Positions 9,394-17,976 of a stretch of DNA of 64,000 nt are shown in pieces. The stretch spans positions 4,841,001 through 4,905,000 of the forward strand of contig NZ_RJUU01000001.1 of NCBI RefSeq assembly GCF_003751445.1. Reading direction: 5' to 3'. The notes under the pieces were generated by a model. That model searched no databases. It had not been told where the DNA came from and worked only from the letters and a program-made list of their open reading frames with translations. Source of the stretch: Streptomyces sp. 840.1 (GTDB lineage Bacteria > Actinomycetota > Actinomycetes > Streptomycetales > Streptomycetaceae). The stretch's first letter is position 1; the number at the start of each line of letters is the position of its first letter. The position numbers were made by a program, and so were the translations under genes.

Positions 9394-10233
9394 TCAGTCG
9401 TAGCTGATGTCCGAGCTGCTGTACTTGCAGTACGTGCCGTCCGGCCCGCTGCCCGTCTCCGTCGGCTCGTCACCGTCGTCGTTGCCCGTGTAGCGCACGC
9501 ACGGCTTGATCTTCTTGCTGCTGTCACCGTGGATCCGGACCGACTTCAGGGTCGCGGTGTCCCCGTAGTTGGTGTTGATCCCGGCCAGGGCCTTGCCGGG
9601 CGCCGTCACATCGACGTCGCTGACCACGATCGTGCGCTTGTACTGCTTGGAGCAGTTGCCGCAGGACCGCACGAGCTTGCCGAAGTCCGAGACCTGGAAG
9701 CCGCTGATGGTGAGTGTGCCCGCGCCGTTGAACTGGAAGACCTTGTCCTCGGCCTTCCTGGCGCCGCCGCCGGTCACCTTGTACGTGGCGCCCGGCGAGG
9801 TGCCCTTGAAGGACGCGGCGTCCTCGCCGACGTCCTCCCACCACACGTTCTGGATCGTGCAGCTGCCCGCGCAGTGAATGCCGTCGGCGGCGGGCGAGCC
9901 GATGACCACGTTCTTCAGGACCGCCCCGTCGGCCAGTTCGAAGATCGGGTCCTGGCCCTCCTCCTGGCCGTCGCCGCCCAGGTCCCCGCTGCCGTAGAAG
10001 CGCTTCAGGGTGCCGTCGTACGTTCCGGAGACCTCGATGGTCGCTGGGACGGCCTGCGAACCTGCGGGGGTGGGCCAGGCGGCGGCCGCGGGCGCCGCGT
10101 CGGCCGACTGGACCAGCAGGCCGGTGGAGAGCGCGGCGCCGGTGAGCGCCAGCGCGGCGGCCGAGGCGGAGATCGTGCGGCGGCGGCCGGTGCGCCGTGC
10201 ACCGCTGCCGGGAATTGCGGCTCGTTTCGTCAT
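9394..10233 (-). CDS. Secreted pectate lyase, polysaccharide lyase family 3
   Basis: A 279-residue PL3 enzyme. The mature part begins near AAAAWPTPAGSQAVPATIEVSG, then GTLKRFYGSGDLGG, and continues through the cysteine-rich helix segment DGIHCAGSCTIQNVWWEDVGEDAAS that is characteristic of PL3. The N-terminus is long and Arg-rich (ARRTGRRRTISASAAALAL) before a hydrophobic stretch ending at SADA; the twin arginines permit Tat export. It lies on the opposite strand to the other pectinases with its own upstream region (10234-10381), and it is the next gene after the sigma factor/membrane protein pair on the same strand. Confidence 0.92.
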   Translation of the reverse strand: MTKRAAIPGSGARRTGRRRTISASAAALALTGAALSTGLLVQSADAAPAAAAWPTPAGSQAVPATIEVSGTYDGTLKRFYGSGDLGGDGQEEGQDPIFELADGAVLKNVVIGSPAADGIHCAGSCTIQNVWWEDVGEDAASFKGTSPGATYKVTGGGARKAEDKVFQFNGAGTLTISGFQVSDFGKLVRSCGNCSKQYKRTIVVSDVDVTAPGKALAGINTNYGDTATLKSVRIHGDSSKKIKPCVRYTGNDDGDEPTETGSGPDGTYCKYSSSDISYD

Positions 10234-10381
10234 GTCGGTGTCCTGTTCCTCGATGGTGGGGGGAGCGTTGCGCTCCTGGGTCGCCGCCGAGGGGAGGAAG
10301 GGTTGCCGGGTCGGGGAAACATCCGGGGATTCCTTGCCGGAGGTCCGGAGGCCGAGAGGAGCCCGGCGGTCGCGGTCGCGG

Positions 10382-11092
10382 TCAGCGCTCCCGGCCGAAG
10401 GAGTAGCGAACCGTGGCCGGTTGGCCGGAGGCGCGCACGGCGTGCGCCGTCAGGTAGTCGCCCGAGGCGTCCCGGGCGCCCTCCGCGTGGTTGTACTGCC
10501 CGGCGAACGTGTGCGTGCCGGCCGGGACCGTGCGCCCCGGTTTCAGCGTCCAGCGGTAGACGAGGAAGCCGCCGTCCTCGGTCGCGGACACCGTGAAGTC
10601 GCGCTCGGGCAGCGAGCGCCAGGAACCGGTGCCGGCCACCCCGCCGGTGAGCGCGATCCGCAGCTCGACGGTGAGCGAGGAGAGGGCTTCGCTCGTCCGC
10701 AGCGTCACATTGCTCTGCGCCCAGTACGCGTTGCTGTGCGGGTCGACGGCGCCGTCCGCCCTGAGCGGCCCGTCCTCCGCGCGCGGCGCACCGTCCGGTG
10801 CGGACGGCGTGGCGACAGCGGACGGCGGCGGGGCCGCCGCCCGCTCCCCGGACGGCCCGTCACCGCCCGCCGACGTGACCGCGAACGCCCCGGCCGCCAG
10901 CACCGCGCACACCGCCACCGTCGCCCCCGCGACCCGCAGCCACGGCGTCGCCGCCCGCGGCGGACGCGCGACCCGCGCCGGCGTGCGGCCCCCGGCCATG
11001 CCGCGCGCCACCCGGGCCCGCATCCGCTCCCGGTCCGGCCGGTGCGCCTGGGCGGCGCCCCGCAGCCGCCCAGGCAACTCCTCGTCCATCAC
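10382..11092 (-). CDS. Single-pass membrane protein with extracytoplasmic beta-rich domain; possible anti-sigma factor
   Basis: About 236 residues. The cytoplasmic N-terminus (LPGRLRGAAQAHRPDRERM) is short and basic, one transmembrane helix lies near residues 50-70 (VAGATVAVCAVLAAGAFAV), a Pro/Ala-rich linker follows, and the outer domain of about 120 residues looks beta-stranded (SNVTLRTSEALSSLTVELRI, FLVYRWTLKPG, HTFAGQYNH). No classic zinc anti-sigma motif is visible. It overlaps the sigma gene stop; GTG 11092 or ATG 11089 could both start it after GGAGGAAG. Coupling to an ECF sigma factor suggests a regulatory partner. The outer domain recalls a carbohydrate-binding fold, but this is only an impression. 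Confidence 0.72.
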   Translation of the reverse strand: MMDEELPGRLRGAAQAHRPDRERMRARVARGMAGGRTPARVARPPRAATPWLRVAGATVAVCAVLAAGAFAVTSAGGDGPSGERAAAPPPSAVATPSAPDGAPRAEDGPLRADGAVDPHSNAYWAQSNVTLRTSEALSSLTVELRIALTGGVAGTGSWRSLPERDFTVSATEDGGFLVYRWTLKPGRTVPAGTHTFAGQYNHAEGARDASGDYLTAHAVRASGQPATVRYSFGRER

Positions 11093-11664
11093 TGGCTTCC
11101 TCCGGTGCGCTGCGCCGCGACGGCCACGTGCACGTGCGCGGCGGGCGTATCGGGACCGAGCAGCCGCTGCAGTTCCGCGACGGCGCGCGAGGTCTGGCTC
11201 TTCACCGTACCCACCGAGACCCCGAGCACCAGTGAGGTGTCCCGCTCGGAGAGGTCGAAGGCGTGCCGCAGCACCACGCAGGCGCGCTTGCGGAACGGCA
11301 GTCTGCGCAGCGCCTCCTGGACGTCGACCACCGCCGACACGTCCGGGTCCTCGACCGCGTACCCGTCCCCGCCGCCGCGTGGCGCCCAGAACAGCGCGAT
11401 CCGGCGGCGCTCGCGCACCGCGCTGCGGATCCGGGTCCTGGCCAGATTGGCGACCACCCCGCGCGCGTACGCCACCGGATGATCGGCGTTCCTGACCCGG
11501 TCCCAGCGGTGCCAGAGCGCCAGCAGGGCGTCGGCGGCCAGGTCGTCGGCGGCGTCGGCCTCACCGGTCAGCAGGTGGGCGAGCCGGGCGAGTTCGGCGT
11601 AATGGGCCTCGAAGAACGCATGGAACTCGGCGGCGGCATCGTCGGCGTCGATGGATGTGCCCAC
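11089..11664 (-). CDS. ECF RNA polymerase sigma factor, SigE-family type
   Basis: A 191-residue sigma-70 factor with region 2 (FFEAHYAELARLAHLLTG to DDLAADALLALWHRW) and region 4 (LRRLPFRKRACVVLRHAFDL then SVGTVKSQTSRAVAEL as recognition helix). GTG 11664 is chosen because region 2 begins right after it; the upstream in-frame codons up to 11823 give Arg/Pro-rich sequence with no similarity to sigma factors. It is translationally coupled to the following membrane protein. Its targets are unknown; the next gene on the strand encodes a secreted pectate lyase. Confidence 0.88.
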   Translation of the reverse strand: MGTSIDADDAAAEFHAFFEAHYAELARLAHLLTGEADAADDLAADALLALWHRWDRVRNADHPVAYARGVVANLARTRIRSAVRERRRIALFWAPRGGGDGYAVEDPDVSAVVDVQEALRRLPFRKRACVVLRHAFDLSERDTSLVLGVSVGTVKSQTSRAVAELQRLLGPDTPAAHVHVAVAAQRTGGSQ

Positions 11665-11856
11665 AGCTACCCCGTCCCTGCGCTCGGATGCCGGTGCCCG
11701 TGTCGGCCCCGGCCGTGCACGTTGCCGGCCGGGTACGCCCCGGACACCGCCCGTGGTGTGCGGGCGGGGGGCGAGAGCGTACCAGCGCACCCCGGAAGCG
11801 CTTCGACACGGGTGCGTAACCAAGTAAGGCGCACCACGGCGAAAACCTGAAGGGCC

Positions 11857-11976
11857 CGGGACACGCGAACACCTGAGGACACGCGAACGCCCGGGGACAC
11901 GCGAACGCCCGGGGACACGCGGACACGCGAACGCCCCGGGGGGACGCGGACACCTGAGGACACGCGAACGCCCCGG
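11857..11976. repeat. Degenerate 18-19 bp tandem repeat
   Basis: About six imperfect copies of a unit near GGACACGCGAACGCCCGG, some ending in ACCTGA instead of GCCCGG, lie between the sigma gene's upstream region and the transpeptidase terminator. The stretch 11665-11856, also without a gene, should hold the sigma gene promoter; I see a 10-bp palindrome GAAGCGCTTC at 11795-11804 but no promoter I would assert. Confidence 0.7.
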
Positions 11977-12002
11977 TATCCCGAACCGGGGTACCGGGGC
12001 GT
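11968..12002 (-). terminator. Terminator of the penicillin-binding protein gene
   Basis: The inverted repeat ACGCCCCGGTA / TACCGGGGCGT has 11 perfect pairs and encloses a 13-base loop. It lies 14-48 bases beyond the transpeptidase stop on the minus strand. Its left arm coincides with the end of the last tandem-repeat unit. Confidence 0.75.
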
Positions 12003-12015
12003 CGTGCCGTGCCGG

Positions 12016-13467
12016 TCACCGCTGGAGCGCGGCCTTCATCATCTTCTGCGCGATCGGGGCCGCGAGGCCGTTTCCGCTGACCTCGGAGGCCGCCGAACCG
12101 GAGTCCTCCACGATCACGGCGACCGCGACCTCCTGGCCGCTCGACCTGTCCTTCGCGTACGAGGTGAACCAGGCATACGGGGTGTTGCTGTTGCCCACAC
12201 CGTTCTCCGCCGTACCCGTCTTGCCGCCGACCTCCGCGCCGCCGATCCGGGCGTTGGTGCCGGTGCCCTGCTCCACGACGGTCACCATCGCGCTGCGCAG
12301 CTGCTTGGCGGTGGACTCGGAGACGATGCGCTTCATGTCGCCGTCCGCGAAGTCCTCCAGCGTGCCGCCCTTGGAGTCCGTCACCTTGGAGACCATGTGC
12401 GGCGCCGCCAGCTCACCGCCGTTGGCGAGGGCCGAGGAGACCATCGCCATCTGGAGCGGGGTCGCGGTGACCTCGAACTGGCCGATGCCCGACAGCGCCG
12501 TCTGCGCGTCGTCCATCTTCGCCGGGTAGACGCTCTTGTACGCCCTGACCGGGACGTCGAGGTCATCCGTGTTGAAGCCGAACTTCTCGGCCATCGCCCG
12601 CACCTTGTCCTGGCCCAGGTCGGCGGCGACCTTGCCGAAGACGTTGTTGCACGAGTACTGGAGCGCCACCCGCAACGTCGCGTTCTCGCAAGGTGCGGAG
12701 GCGCTCTCGTTCTTCAGCGGGGTGCTGGTGCCGGGCAGCGTGTACGGCACCGGGCTCTTGGTGGCCTCGTCGACCGAGCTGTACAGCCCGTTCTCCAGCG
12801 CGGCGGACGCCACCACCAGCTTGAACGTCGAACCGGGTGCCAGCGGCTGCCGCAGCGCGCGGTTGACCAGCGGCTTGTCCGGGTCCGCGAGCAGCTTCTT
12901 CCAGGTGTCGCCGTCCGTCGTCCCGCTGATGTCGGACGGGTCGTAGGACGGCGAGGAGACCATGCCCAGGATCTGCCCGCTCTTCGGGTCGATCGCCACG
13001 GCCGCGCCCTTGTCGTCGCCGAGGGCGTCGGACGCCGCCTTCTGCACGTCCGGGTCGATCGTGGTCAGCACGCTGCCCGGGGCGGTCTTCTCACCCGTCA
13101 CCACGTTCAGCGGGTTCTTCAGCCGGTCGTCGGTGCCGTCCAGCACATGGCTGTAGATCCCTTCGAGCTGGGTGGAGCCGTAGGCCTGCGAGCTGTACCC
13201 GGTGACGGCGGCGTAGAGGTCGCCCTGCTTGTAGGTGCGCTTGTACGCGAGATCACTTCCCTTCGTCCTCTTCGATCCGGTGACCGGCGAGCCGGCCACG
13301 ATGATGTCCCCGAGCGGCTGCGCGTACTGCGCGATGGTGTTCCGCCGGTTGTGGTCGTCGTCTGCGAGCGCCCGTGCCTGGTACGCCTGCACCCATGTCG
13401 CCCGCCCCAGCAGGGCGAGGACCAGCAGCAGGCAGAAGACCGAGGCGCGCCTTATGGTCTTGTTCAT
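12016..13467 (-). CDS. Penicillin-binding protein, transpeptidase (PbpA/FtsI-like class B)
   Basis: Class B PBP of 483 residues that cross-links peptidoglycan at the outer membrane face. One N-terminal anchor helix (ASVFCLLLVLALLGRA) is followed by a short dimerisation domain and the transpeptidase domain. The catalytic motifs are SxxK in APGSTFKL, SxN in YSCNN and KTG in VGGKTGTAE. ATG 13467 (MNKTIRRASV) is preferred over upstream in-frame codons because it sits just before the membrane anchor, as in the PbpA family. No RodA/FtsW partner is adjacent, so it is probably a specialised rather than the housekeeping PBP. Confidence 0.92.
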   Translation of the reverse strand: MNKTIRRASVFCLLLVLALLGRATWVQAYQARALADDDHNRRNTIAQYAQPLGDIIVAGSPVTGSKRTKGSDLAYKRTYKQGDLYAAVTGYSSQAYGSTQLEGIYSHVLDGTDDRLKNPLNVVTGEKTAPGSVLTTIDPDVQKAASDALGDDKGAAVAIDPKSGQILGMVSSPSYDPSDISGTTDGDTWKKLLADPDKPLVNRALRQPLAPGSTFKLVVASAALENGLYSSVDEATKSPVPYTLPGTSTPLKNESASAPCENATLRVALQYSCNNVFGKVAADLGQDKVRAMAEKFGFNTDDLDVPVRAYKSVYPAKMDDAQTALSGIGQFEVTATPLQMAMVSSALANGGELAAPHMVSKVTDSKGGTLEDFADGDMKRIVSESTAKQLRSAMVTVVEQGTGTNARIGGAEVGGKTGTAENGVGNSNTPYAWFTSYAKDRSSGQEVAVAVIVEDSGSAASEVSGNGLAAPIAQKMMKAALQR

Positions 13468-13543
13468 CCCGTACAGGGGACGTGCGGGGCGCGGTGCGGC
13501 GTTCCCCGTTGTGCCGCTTCTCACCCATTACTCATCGTCGCGC

Positions 13544-14230
13544 TCACCGGCGCCGCCGCTCGTCACCGCCCCCGCCCGGCGCGATGAACCCCGACTCGTA
13601 AGCGGCGATGACCGCCTGGGTACGGTCCCGGGCACCGGTCTTCGCGAGGACGCCCGCCACATGGGTCTTCGCCGTCGCCGCGCCCACCCCCAGCCGGGCG
13701 GCGATCTCCGCGTTGGTGAGGCCCGCCGCCATCAGCCGCAGGACGTCCGCCTCCCGGTCGGTGAGCCGGGCCGCCCAGGCGGGCGCGGCGGCGGGCCGGC
13801 CCCGCCCGTACTCGGCCGCCAGATCCCGCACCGCGGCGGGGAAGAGCAACGAGTCGCTGCGGGCCACCAGCCGCACCGCCTGCACCAGGTCCTCGGCCGC
13901 CGCCCGCTTGAGGAGGAAGCCGGCGGCCCCGGCGCGCAGCGCCTCGTACACGTAGGCGTCGTGCTCGAAGGTGGTGACGACGACGACGCGGGGCGCCGGG
14001 TCGACCAGGGCCAGGATCCGCTCGGTGGCCCGGATGCCGTCGGTCTCCGGCATCCGCACGTCCATCAGCACCACGTCGGGGCGCAGCGCCCGCACCACCG
14101 AGACCGCCTCGGCGCCGGTCGCGGCCTCGCCCACGACCTCCAGTCCGGTTTCGGCGTCCAGGATGACCCGCAGGGCGGTGCGGACCATGCGCTCGTCGTC
14201 GGCCACGACGATCCGGACCGGCGTGCTCAT
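13544..14230 (-). CDS. Two-component response regulator, NarL/LuxR family
   Basis: A 228-residue DNA-binding regulator. The receiver domain has the acidic pair in VVADDERMV, the phospho-acceptor Asp in VLMDVRMPETDG and the conserved Lys in FLLKRAAAEDL. The C-terminal LuxR helix-turn-helix starts at LTDREADVLRLMAAGLTNAEI. The start codon overlaps the kinase stop by ATGA, so the two are made together. The target genes are unknown; the neighbouring membrane protein in the same operon is a candidate for sensing or output. Confidence 0.93.
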   Translation of the reverse strand: MSTPVRIVVADDERMVRTALRVILDAETGLEVVGEAATGAEAVSVVRALRPDVVLMDVRMPETDGIRATERILALVDPAPRVVVVTTFEHDAYVYEALRAGAAGFLLKRAAAEDLVQAVRLVARSDSLLFPAAVRDLAAEYGRGRPAAAPAWAARLTDREADVLRLMAAGLTNAEIAARLGVGAATAKTHVAGVLAKTGARDRTQAVIAAYESGFIAPGGGGDERRRR

Positions 14231-15471
14231 GGCCGCTCCCGGGCGCGCAGGGGGAGGCAGGCGGTCAGCCGCCAACCGCCCTCGTGCGGCCCGGCTCCGG
14301 CCCGGCCGCCGAGCAGTACGGCGCGCTCGTGGACGCCGCGCAGCCCTCGGCCGCCGCCGGGGCGTGCCGGGGGCGGCCGTCCGGGCAGCGCGCTGTCCAT
14401 GACGATTTCCAGTTCCTCCGTGCCCACGGTGATCCGCAACCGCACCGGCGCACCGTGCCCGCCGTGCCGCAGCGCGTTGCTCAGCCCCTCCTGCACGATC
14501 CGGTACGCCTCGCGCGCCACGGCGTCGGGCACCGGGCCCCGGTCGCCCTCGGCCGTGTAGGCGACGGGCACCCCGCAACGCGCCAGCAGCCCGTCCAGCG
14601 CGTCGAGCCCGGGGCCGGCCGGGCCGCCGGTGCTGTCGGCGTCCTGCCGGAGCAGCCCGAGCACCGAGTCGAGTTCGTCGACCGTGCGCCGCGTCGTCTC
14701 CTCTATCGCGGTCAGCGCCTCGCGGACGAACTCCGGGTCGCTGTCCAGAACCCTGCGGGCGGCGCCGGCCTGGAGGGTGACGGCGCTGAGCGCGTGGCCG
14801 ACGGAGTCGTGCAGCTCCCGGGCCAGCCGGTTGCGTACCGCGAGGGCGGCCGCCCGGCGCTCGGCGGCGGCCAGCCGGTCGTCCGGGGTCGGCCCCAGCA
14901 GTACCGGTGCCCGGTTCGCCAGCAGCGCCCCGGCCGCCGCCGCGCAGCCCGCCATCGCCGCCAGCATCGCGATCCCGGCGAGCGGCGCCAGGACCGGGAG
15001 CCACGGCCCGTCCAGCGCCTGCGGCACATCGATCACAGGGGAGTCGCGCACGGCCGCGAACAACGGCAGCAGCGTCACGCCCACCGCGAAGGGGGTCAGC
15101 GCCAGCGTCATGCCGCTGACGATGCCGCCGAGCGCCACGTGCAGGGTGTACCAGAGCGCCGTGCGGACTCTGGCCTGCCCGGTCCTGGCCGGCCCGTCCG
15201 CGAGCGGCCGGTCCGGCGGCAGGCCGCACAGGGCGCGGGCGGCGGACACCGACAGCGGCCGGGCGAGCGGGAAGAGCGCGGTGAGCGCGGCCATCGGCAG
15301 CGCGAAGGCGAACGCGGTCAGCTGGCCCACCGGCGAGCTGAACACATGGGCGCCTGCCCGGAACGAGCCGACGATCACCGTGCCCACCAGGAAGTACGGC
15401 ATCAACAGGGCGCCGCCGATGATCAGATGGAGCCAGCGCAGCCGGGCCCGCCGCCCGAGCAGCGGCCTCAC
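14227..15471 (-). CDS. Sensor histidine kinase (HisKA_3, DesK-like)
   Basis: A 414-residue membrane kinase. The N-terminal half carries several hydrophobic helices (for example LHLIIGGALLMPYFLVG and LTAFAFALPMAALTALF). The dimerisation and phosphotransfer segment is RNRLARELHDSVGHALSAV with the phospho-His, and the ATPase domain ends with PGGGRGLRGVHERAVLLGG. GTG 15471 overlaps the upstream gene by GTGA and the response regulator follows with a 4-base overlap, giving a three-gene operon. The signal is unknown; the multi-helix input domain suggests membrane or envelope sensing. Confidence 0.92.
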   Translation of the reverse strand: MRPLLGRRARLRWLHLIIGGALLMPYFLVGTVIVGSFRAGAHVFSSPVGQLTAFAFALPMAALTALFPLARPLSVSAARALCGLPPDRPLADGPARTGQARVRTALWYTLHVALGGIVSGMTLALTPFAVGVTLLPLFAAVRDSPVIDVPQALDGPWLPVLAPLAGIAMLAAMAGCAAAAGALLANRAPVLLGPTPDDRLAAAERRAAALAVRNRLARELHDSVGHALSAVTLQAGAARRVLDSDPEFVREALTAIEETTRRTVDELDSVLGLLRQDADSTGGPAGPGLDALDGLLARCGVPVAYTAEGDRGPVPDAVAREAYRIVQEGLSNALRHGGHGAPVRLRITVGTEELEIVMDSALPGRPPPARPGGGRGLRGVHERAVLLGGRAGAGPHEGGWRLTACLPLRARERP

Positions 15472-16490
15472 GCCCGGAGACCGGACGGCGGTCGCGCACC
15501 GGCCGCGCGCTCGGTCAGGAAGTACGCGCCCATGGCCACCACCAGCGTTCCGACCAGCATCTGCACAGCGTAGGTCAGCACCACGGCCGCGGTGGGCCGA
15601 TGGGCGATGTCGTCGACGCTGGTCAGCGCGGCGAGGCCCATCCAGCCGCCCCAGCAGCCCACCGCGCCGGAGCCGCCCCAGGCCAGCGCGAGCGGCACCC
15701 GCAGCGGCAGCGCGGAGCTCCGGCGGAAGGCGAGGAGCAGCACCCCGGCGGCCGCGGCGGCGGTGAACAGGACATGCACCGCGTCCACGACGTGGGAGCC
15801 GCTGTTGCTCTCCGCTATCAGCGCCGCGTTGAGGCCGGCGGTCGACCCGGCGGCCCAGAGCAGATGCATGGTGCCGGGGATCAGGGCGATCAGCGAGGCC
15901 GCGACGGCGCAGGCCCGCAGGGCGGGAGCCGTGGGACTGGCGGGCAGATCACGCAGGGTGCCCTGCCAGAGGTGGCCCCAGCGGTCCTTCGCGTAGAGGG
16001 CGAAGAGAGCTCCCAGGGTCAGGCCCTGGACGATGAAGCCGGTGTAGACGACGGCGAAGACCCACTGGTCGAGGAAGGGCCGGGCGGATCCGGCGCTGCC
16101 GGTGATCTCGCCGCCCAGGGCCTGGACCAGCAGCTGGAGCGGATAGCCGGCCATGATCGGCAGCAGCAGACCCGTCGCCACCCACATCGGCAGAACGAGC
16201 AGCCAGGTGGTCACGCGCCGGCCCCAGGCCTGGGTGAGCAGCAGGGCGATGACCACGACCGCGCCGTCCATCAGGACCGAGCAGCTGTTGGCGACGATCA
16301 TCGTGGCGCGGTGGTCGAGCAGCGAGCTGTCGTCGGGGATGCCGAGGTGACTGCCCGAGATCCAGGCGGTCTTGAGCACGATGTAGGGCAGGCAGGCGAC
16401 GATCGCGAGGACGCGCAGCACGGTGCGCGTCCGCGGAGTGACCGGGGCGGCCGCCGGTGCGGGGGCCGCTGCGAGCGGTGTCTGTGTCAT
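15468..16490 (-). CDS. Multi-pass membrane protein, first gene of a two-component operon
   Basis: A 340-residue integral membrane protein with about eight to nine predicted helices (for example VLRVLAIVACLPYIVLKTAW and AVVVIALLLTQAWG). I do not recognise a named family. ATG 16490 (MTQTPLAAAP) is used because the upstream in-frame sequence is Arg-rich and unlike a membrane protein. It overlaps the histidine kinase gene by GTGA, so it may be an accessory sensor of that system or a transported-substrate protein regulated by it. Confidence 0.8.
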   Translation of the reverse strand: MTQTPLAAAPAPAAAPVTPRTRTVLRVLAIVACLPYIVLKTAWISGSHLGIPDDSSLLDHRATMIVANSCSVLMDGAVVVIALLLTQAWGRRVTTWLLVLPMWVATGLLLPIMAGYPLQLLVQALGGEITGSAGSARPFLDQWVFAVVYTGFIVQGLTLGALFALYAKDRWGHLWQGTLRDLPASPTAPALRACAVAASLIALIPGTMHLLWAAGSTAGLNAALIAESNSGSHVVDAVHVLFTAAAAAGVLLLAFRRSSALPLRVPLALAWGGSGAVGCWGGWMGLAALTSVDDIAHRPTAAVVLTYAVQMLVGTLVVAMGAYFLTERAAGARPPSGLRA

Positions 16491-16542
16491 GCCGTCCACG
16501 CTCCCGCGCGGGCGGCTCGCGCACCTCATACCGGATGGTGAT

Positions 16543-16568
16543 CCGCCTCCCCCGCGCGGGGGAGGCGG
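16543..16568 (-). terminator. Terminator, perfect 26-bp palindrome
   Basis: CCGCCTCCCCCGC followed by its exact complement, 12 bases after the GNAT stop codon on the minus strand. It isolates the IclR-GNAT pair from the following two-component operon. Confidence 0.78.
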
Positions 16569-16580
16569 GCCGCCCGCCGC

Positions 16581-17054
16581 TCATCCGGGCAGGGTGAACA
16601 GCAGCTCGGCCGTCTCCTCGCCGCGGGCATGCGCGTAGCCGCGGTCCTTGCCCGTCACGGTGAACCCGCACTTCTCCAGTACCCGCCGCGACCCCGCGTT
16701 GTCCGCCGCGGCGCGCGCGTACAGCGGACGTTCCGGCACGCGGACCAGCAGCGCCCGCAGCGCCGCGGTGGCCAGCCCCTGGCCCCATCGCGCACGGTCG
16801 ATCCAGTAGGTGACATCGCGGTCGTCCGGCGGTCCGTAGACCCCGGCGTTGCCGACCACCGCGCCGTCGGCGAGGACGCTGCACATCACGACCGACGGGT
16901 CGGCCAGGATCCGCGCCCAGTGGGCGTCGAACGCGTGCCGGTCCGTGGGGTCCTCACTGGTGAACGCGGCGGCGTGGACCGCCACCGGGTCGGACATCCA
17001 GTCGAAGAACAGCGGCAGATCGCCGTCCCGCACCGGGCGCAGTGTGACCTCCAC
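16581..17054 (-). CDS. GNAT family N-acetyltransferase (RimJ/RimL-like)
   Basis: A 157-residue acetyl-CoA-dependent acyltransferase. The core includes the acceptor-side start LRPVRDGDLPLFFDWMSDP, the acetyl-CoA loop in RARWGQGLATAAL (an R/QxxGxG/A variant) and the C-terminal NAGSRRVLEKCGF motif of the RimJ/RimL group. It starts with GTG 2 bases after the IclR stop, so the two are cotranscribed. The substrate is unknown; a link to uronate metabolism is possible only by position. Confidence 0.88.
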   Translation of the reverse strand: MEVTLRPVRDGDLPLFFDWMSDPVAVHAAAFTSEDPTDRHAFDAHWARILADPSVVMCSVLADGAVVGNAGVYGPPDDRDVTYWIDRARWGQGLATAALRALLVRVPERPLYARAAADNAGSRRVLEKCGFTVTGKDRGYAHARGEETAELLFTLPG

Positions 17055-17056
17055 GG

Positions 17057-17827
17057 TCAGAGCCTCCGGGTCGCGAGGGTCAGCCGGTCGCGCGCGTCGA
17101 ACAGTGAGTCCTTGACGGTCTGTTCGTGCGCGGGCGTGAGCCGGGCGACCGGCACCGAGCAGCTGATCGCGTCGCGCGCCGGGGTGCGGTACGGGATCGC
17201 GACGCCGAAGCAGCGCAGCCCCAGGGTGTTCTCCTCGCGGTCCACCGCGTATCCCTGCTCGCGGATCAGGTGCAGCTCCTCGATGAGCTTCTCCCGGTCG
17301 GTCAGGGTGTGCTCGGTCAGCGCGGGCAGCGTCTCGGGCATCATCTTGCGTACCTGCTCGTCGCTGTGGGTGGCCAGCAGGGCCTTGCCGAGCGAGGTGG
17401 AGTGCGCGGGCAGCCGGCGGCCGACCCGGGTGAAGGGGCGCAGATAGTGCTGGGACTGCCGGGTGGCGAGGTACACCACGTTCGTCCCGTCCAGGCGGGC
17501 CAGGTGGATGGTCTCGGTGGTGTCGTCGGAGAGCCGGTCCAGGGTGGGGCGGGAGGCCGCGACGACCTCGTCGCCGTCGATGTACGAGGTGCCGACCAGC
17601 AGCGCCCGTACGCCGATCCCGTAACGCGTCCCGGTCGCGTCCGTCTCCACCCAGCCCAGCTCGACCAGGGTCCGCAACAGCATGTAGAGGCTGGACTTGG
17701 GATATCCGACGGCCTCCTGCACCGCCGCGAGCGAGTGCATGCCGGGCCGCCCGGCGAAGTACTCCAGCAGCTCCACCGTCCGCACCGCGGACTTGACCTG
17801 TGCCCCACCAGACTCGGCAACCGACAT
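17057..17827 (-). CDS. IclR family transcriptional regulator
   Basis: A 256-residue regulator with a winged helix-turn-helix (VKSAVRTVELLEYFAG to YPKSSLYMLLRTLVELGWV) and a C-terminal ligand-binding domain (GDEVVAASRPTLDRLSDDT; LPAHSTSLGKALLA; AVDREENTLGLRCFGVAI). ATG 17827 is preferred because GGAAGGGG lies 9 bases before it. It is divergent from a ketoglutarate-semialdehyde-type dehydrogenase gene across 206 bases containing a dyad. IclR proteins such as KdgR control pectin and uronate catabolism, so it is the best candidate regulator of this locus. The effector cannot be read from sequence. Confidence 0.92.
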   Translation of the reverse strand: MSVAESGGAQVKSAVRTVELLEYFAGRPGMHSLAAVQEAVGYPKSSLYMLLRTLVELGWVETDATGTRYGIGVRALLVGTSYIDGDEVVAASRPTLDRLSDDTTETIHLARLDGTNVVYLATRQSQHYLRPFTRVGRRLPAHSTSLGKALLATHSDEQVRKMMPETLPALTEHTLTDREKLIEELHLIREQGYAVDREENTLGLRCFGVAIPYRTPARDAISCSVPVARLTPAHEQTVKDSLFDARDRLTLATRRL

Positions 17828-17976
17828 CGCCCTACGCCCCTTCCAGCCCACTCTACGAAACCTGCCCACTTATGAACCCGCCCGCGCGCGGAACCCGCCC
17901 GCTTACGGAACCCACGACTTCTTGCCAACACCGAACGCCCGGAAATAGAGTCGCTTCATATTCACGATCAGGAACT

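Noticed and set aside
11857..11976. The tandem repeats considered as a CRISPR array
   Set aside because: Units are contiguous with no unique spacers, units are too short, and no cas gene is present.
12016..13587. Long plus-strand frame opposite the PBP gene considered as a gene
   Set aside because: The minus strand has all three PBP motifs and a membrane anchor; the plus frame gives Arg/Val-rich sequence with no domain.
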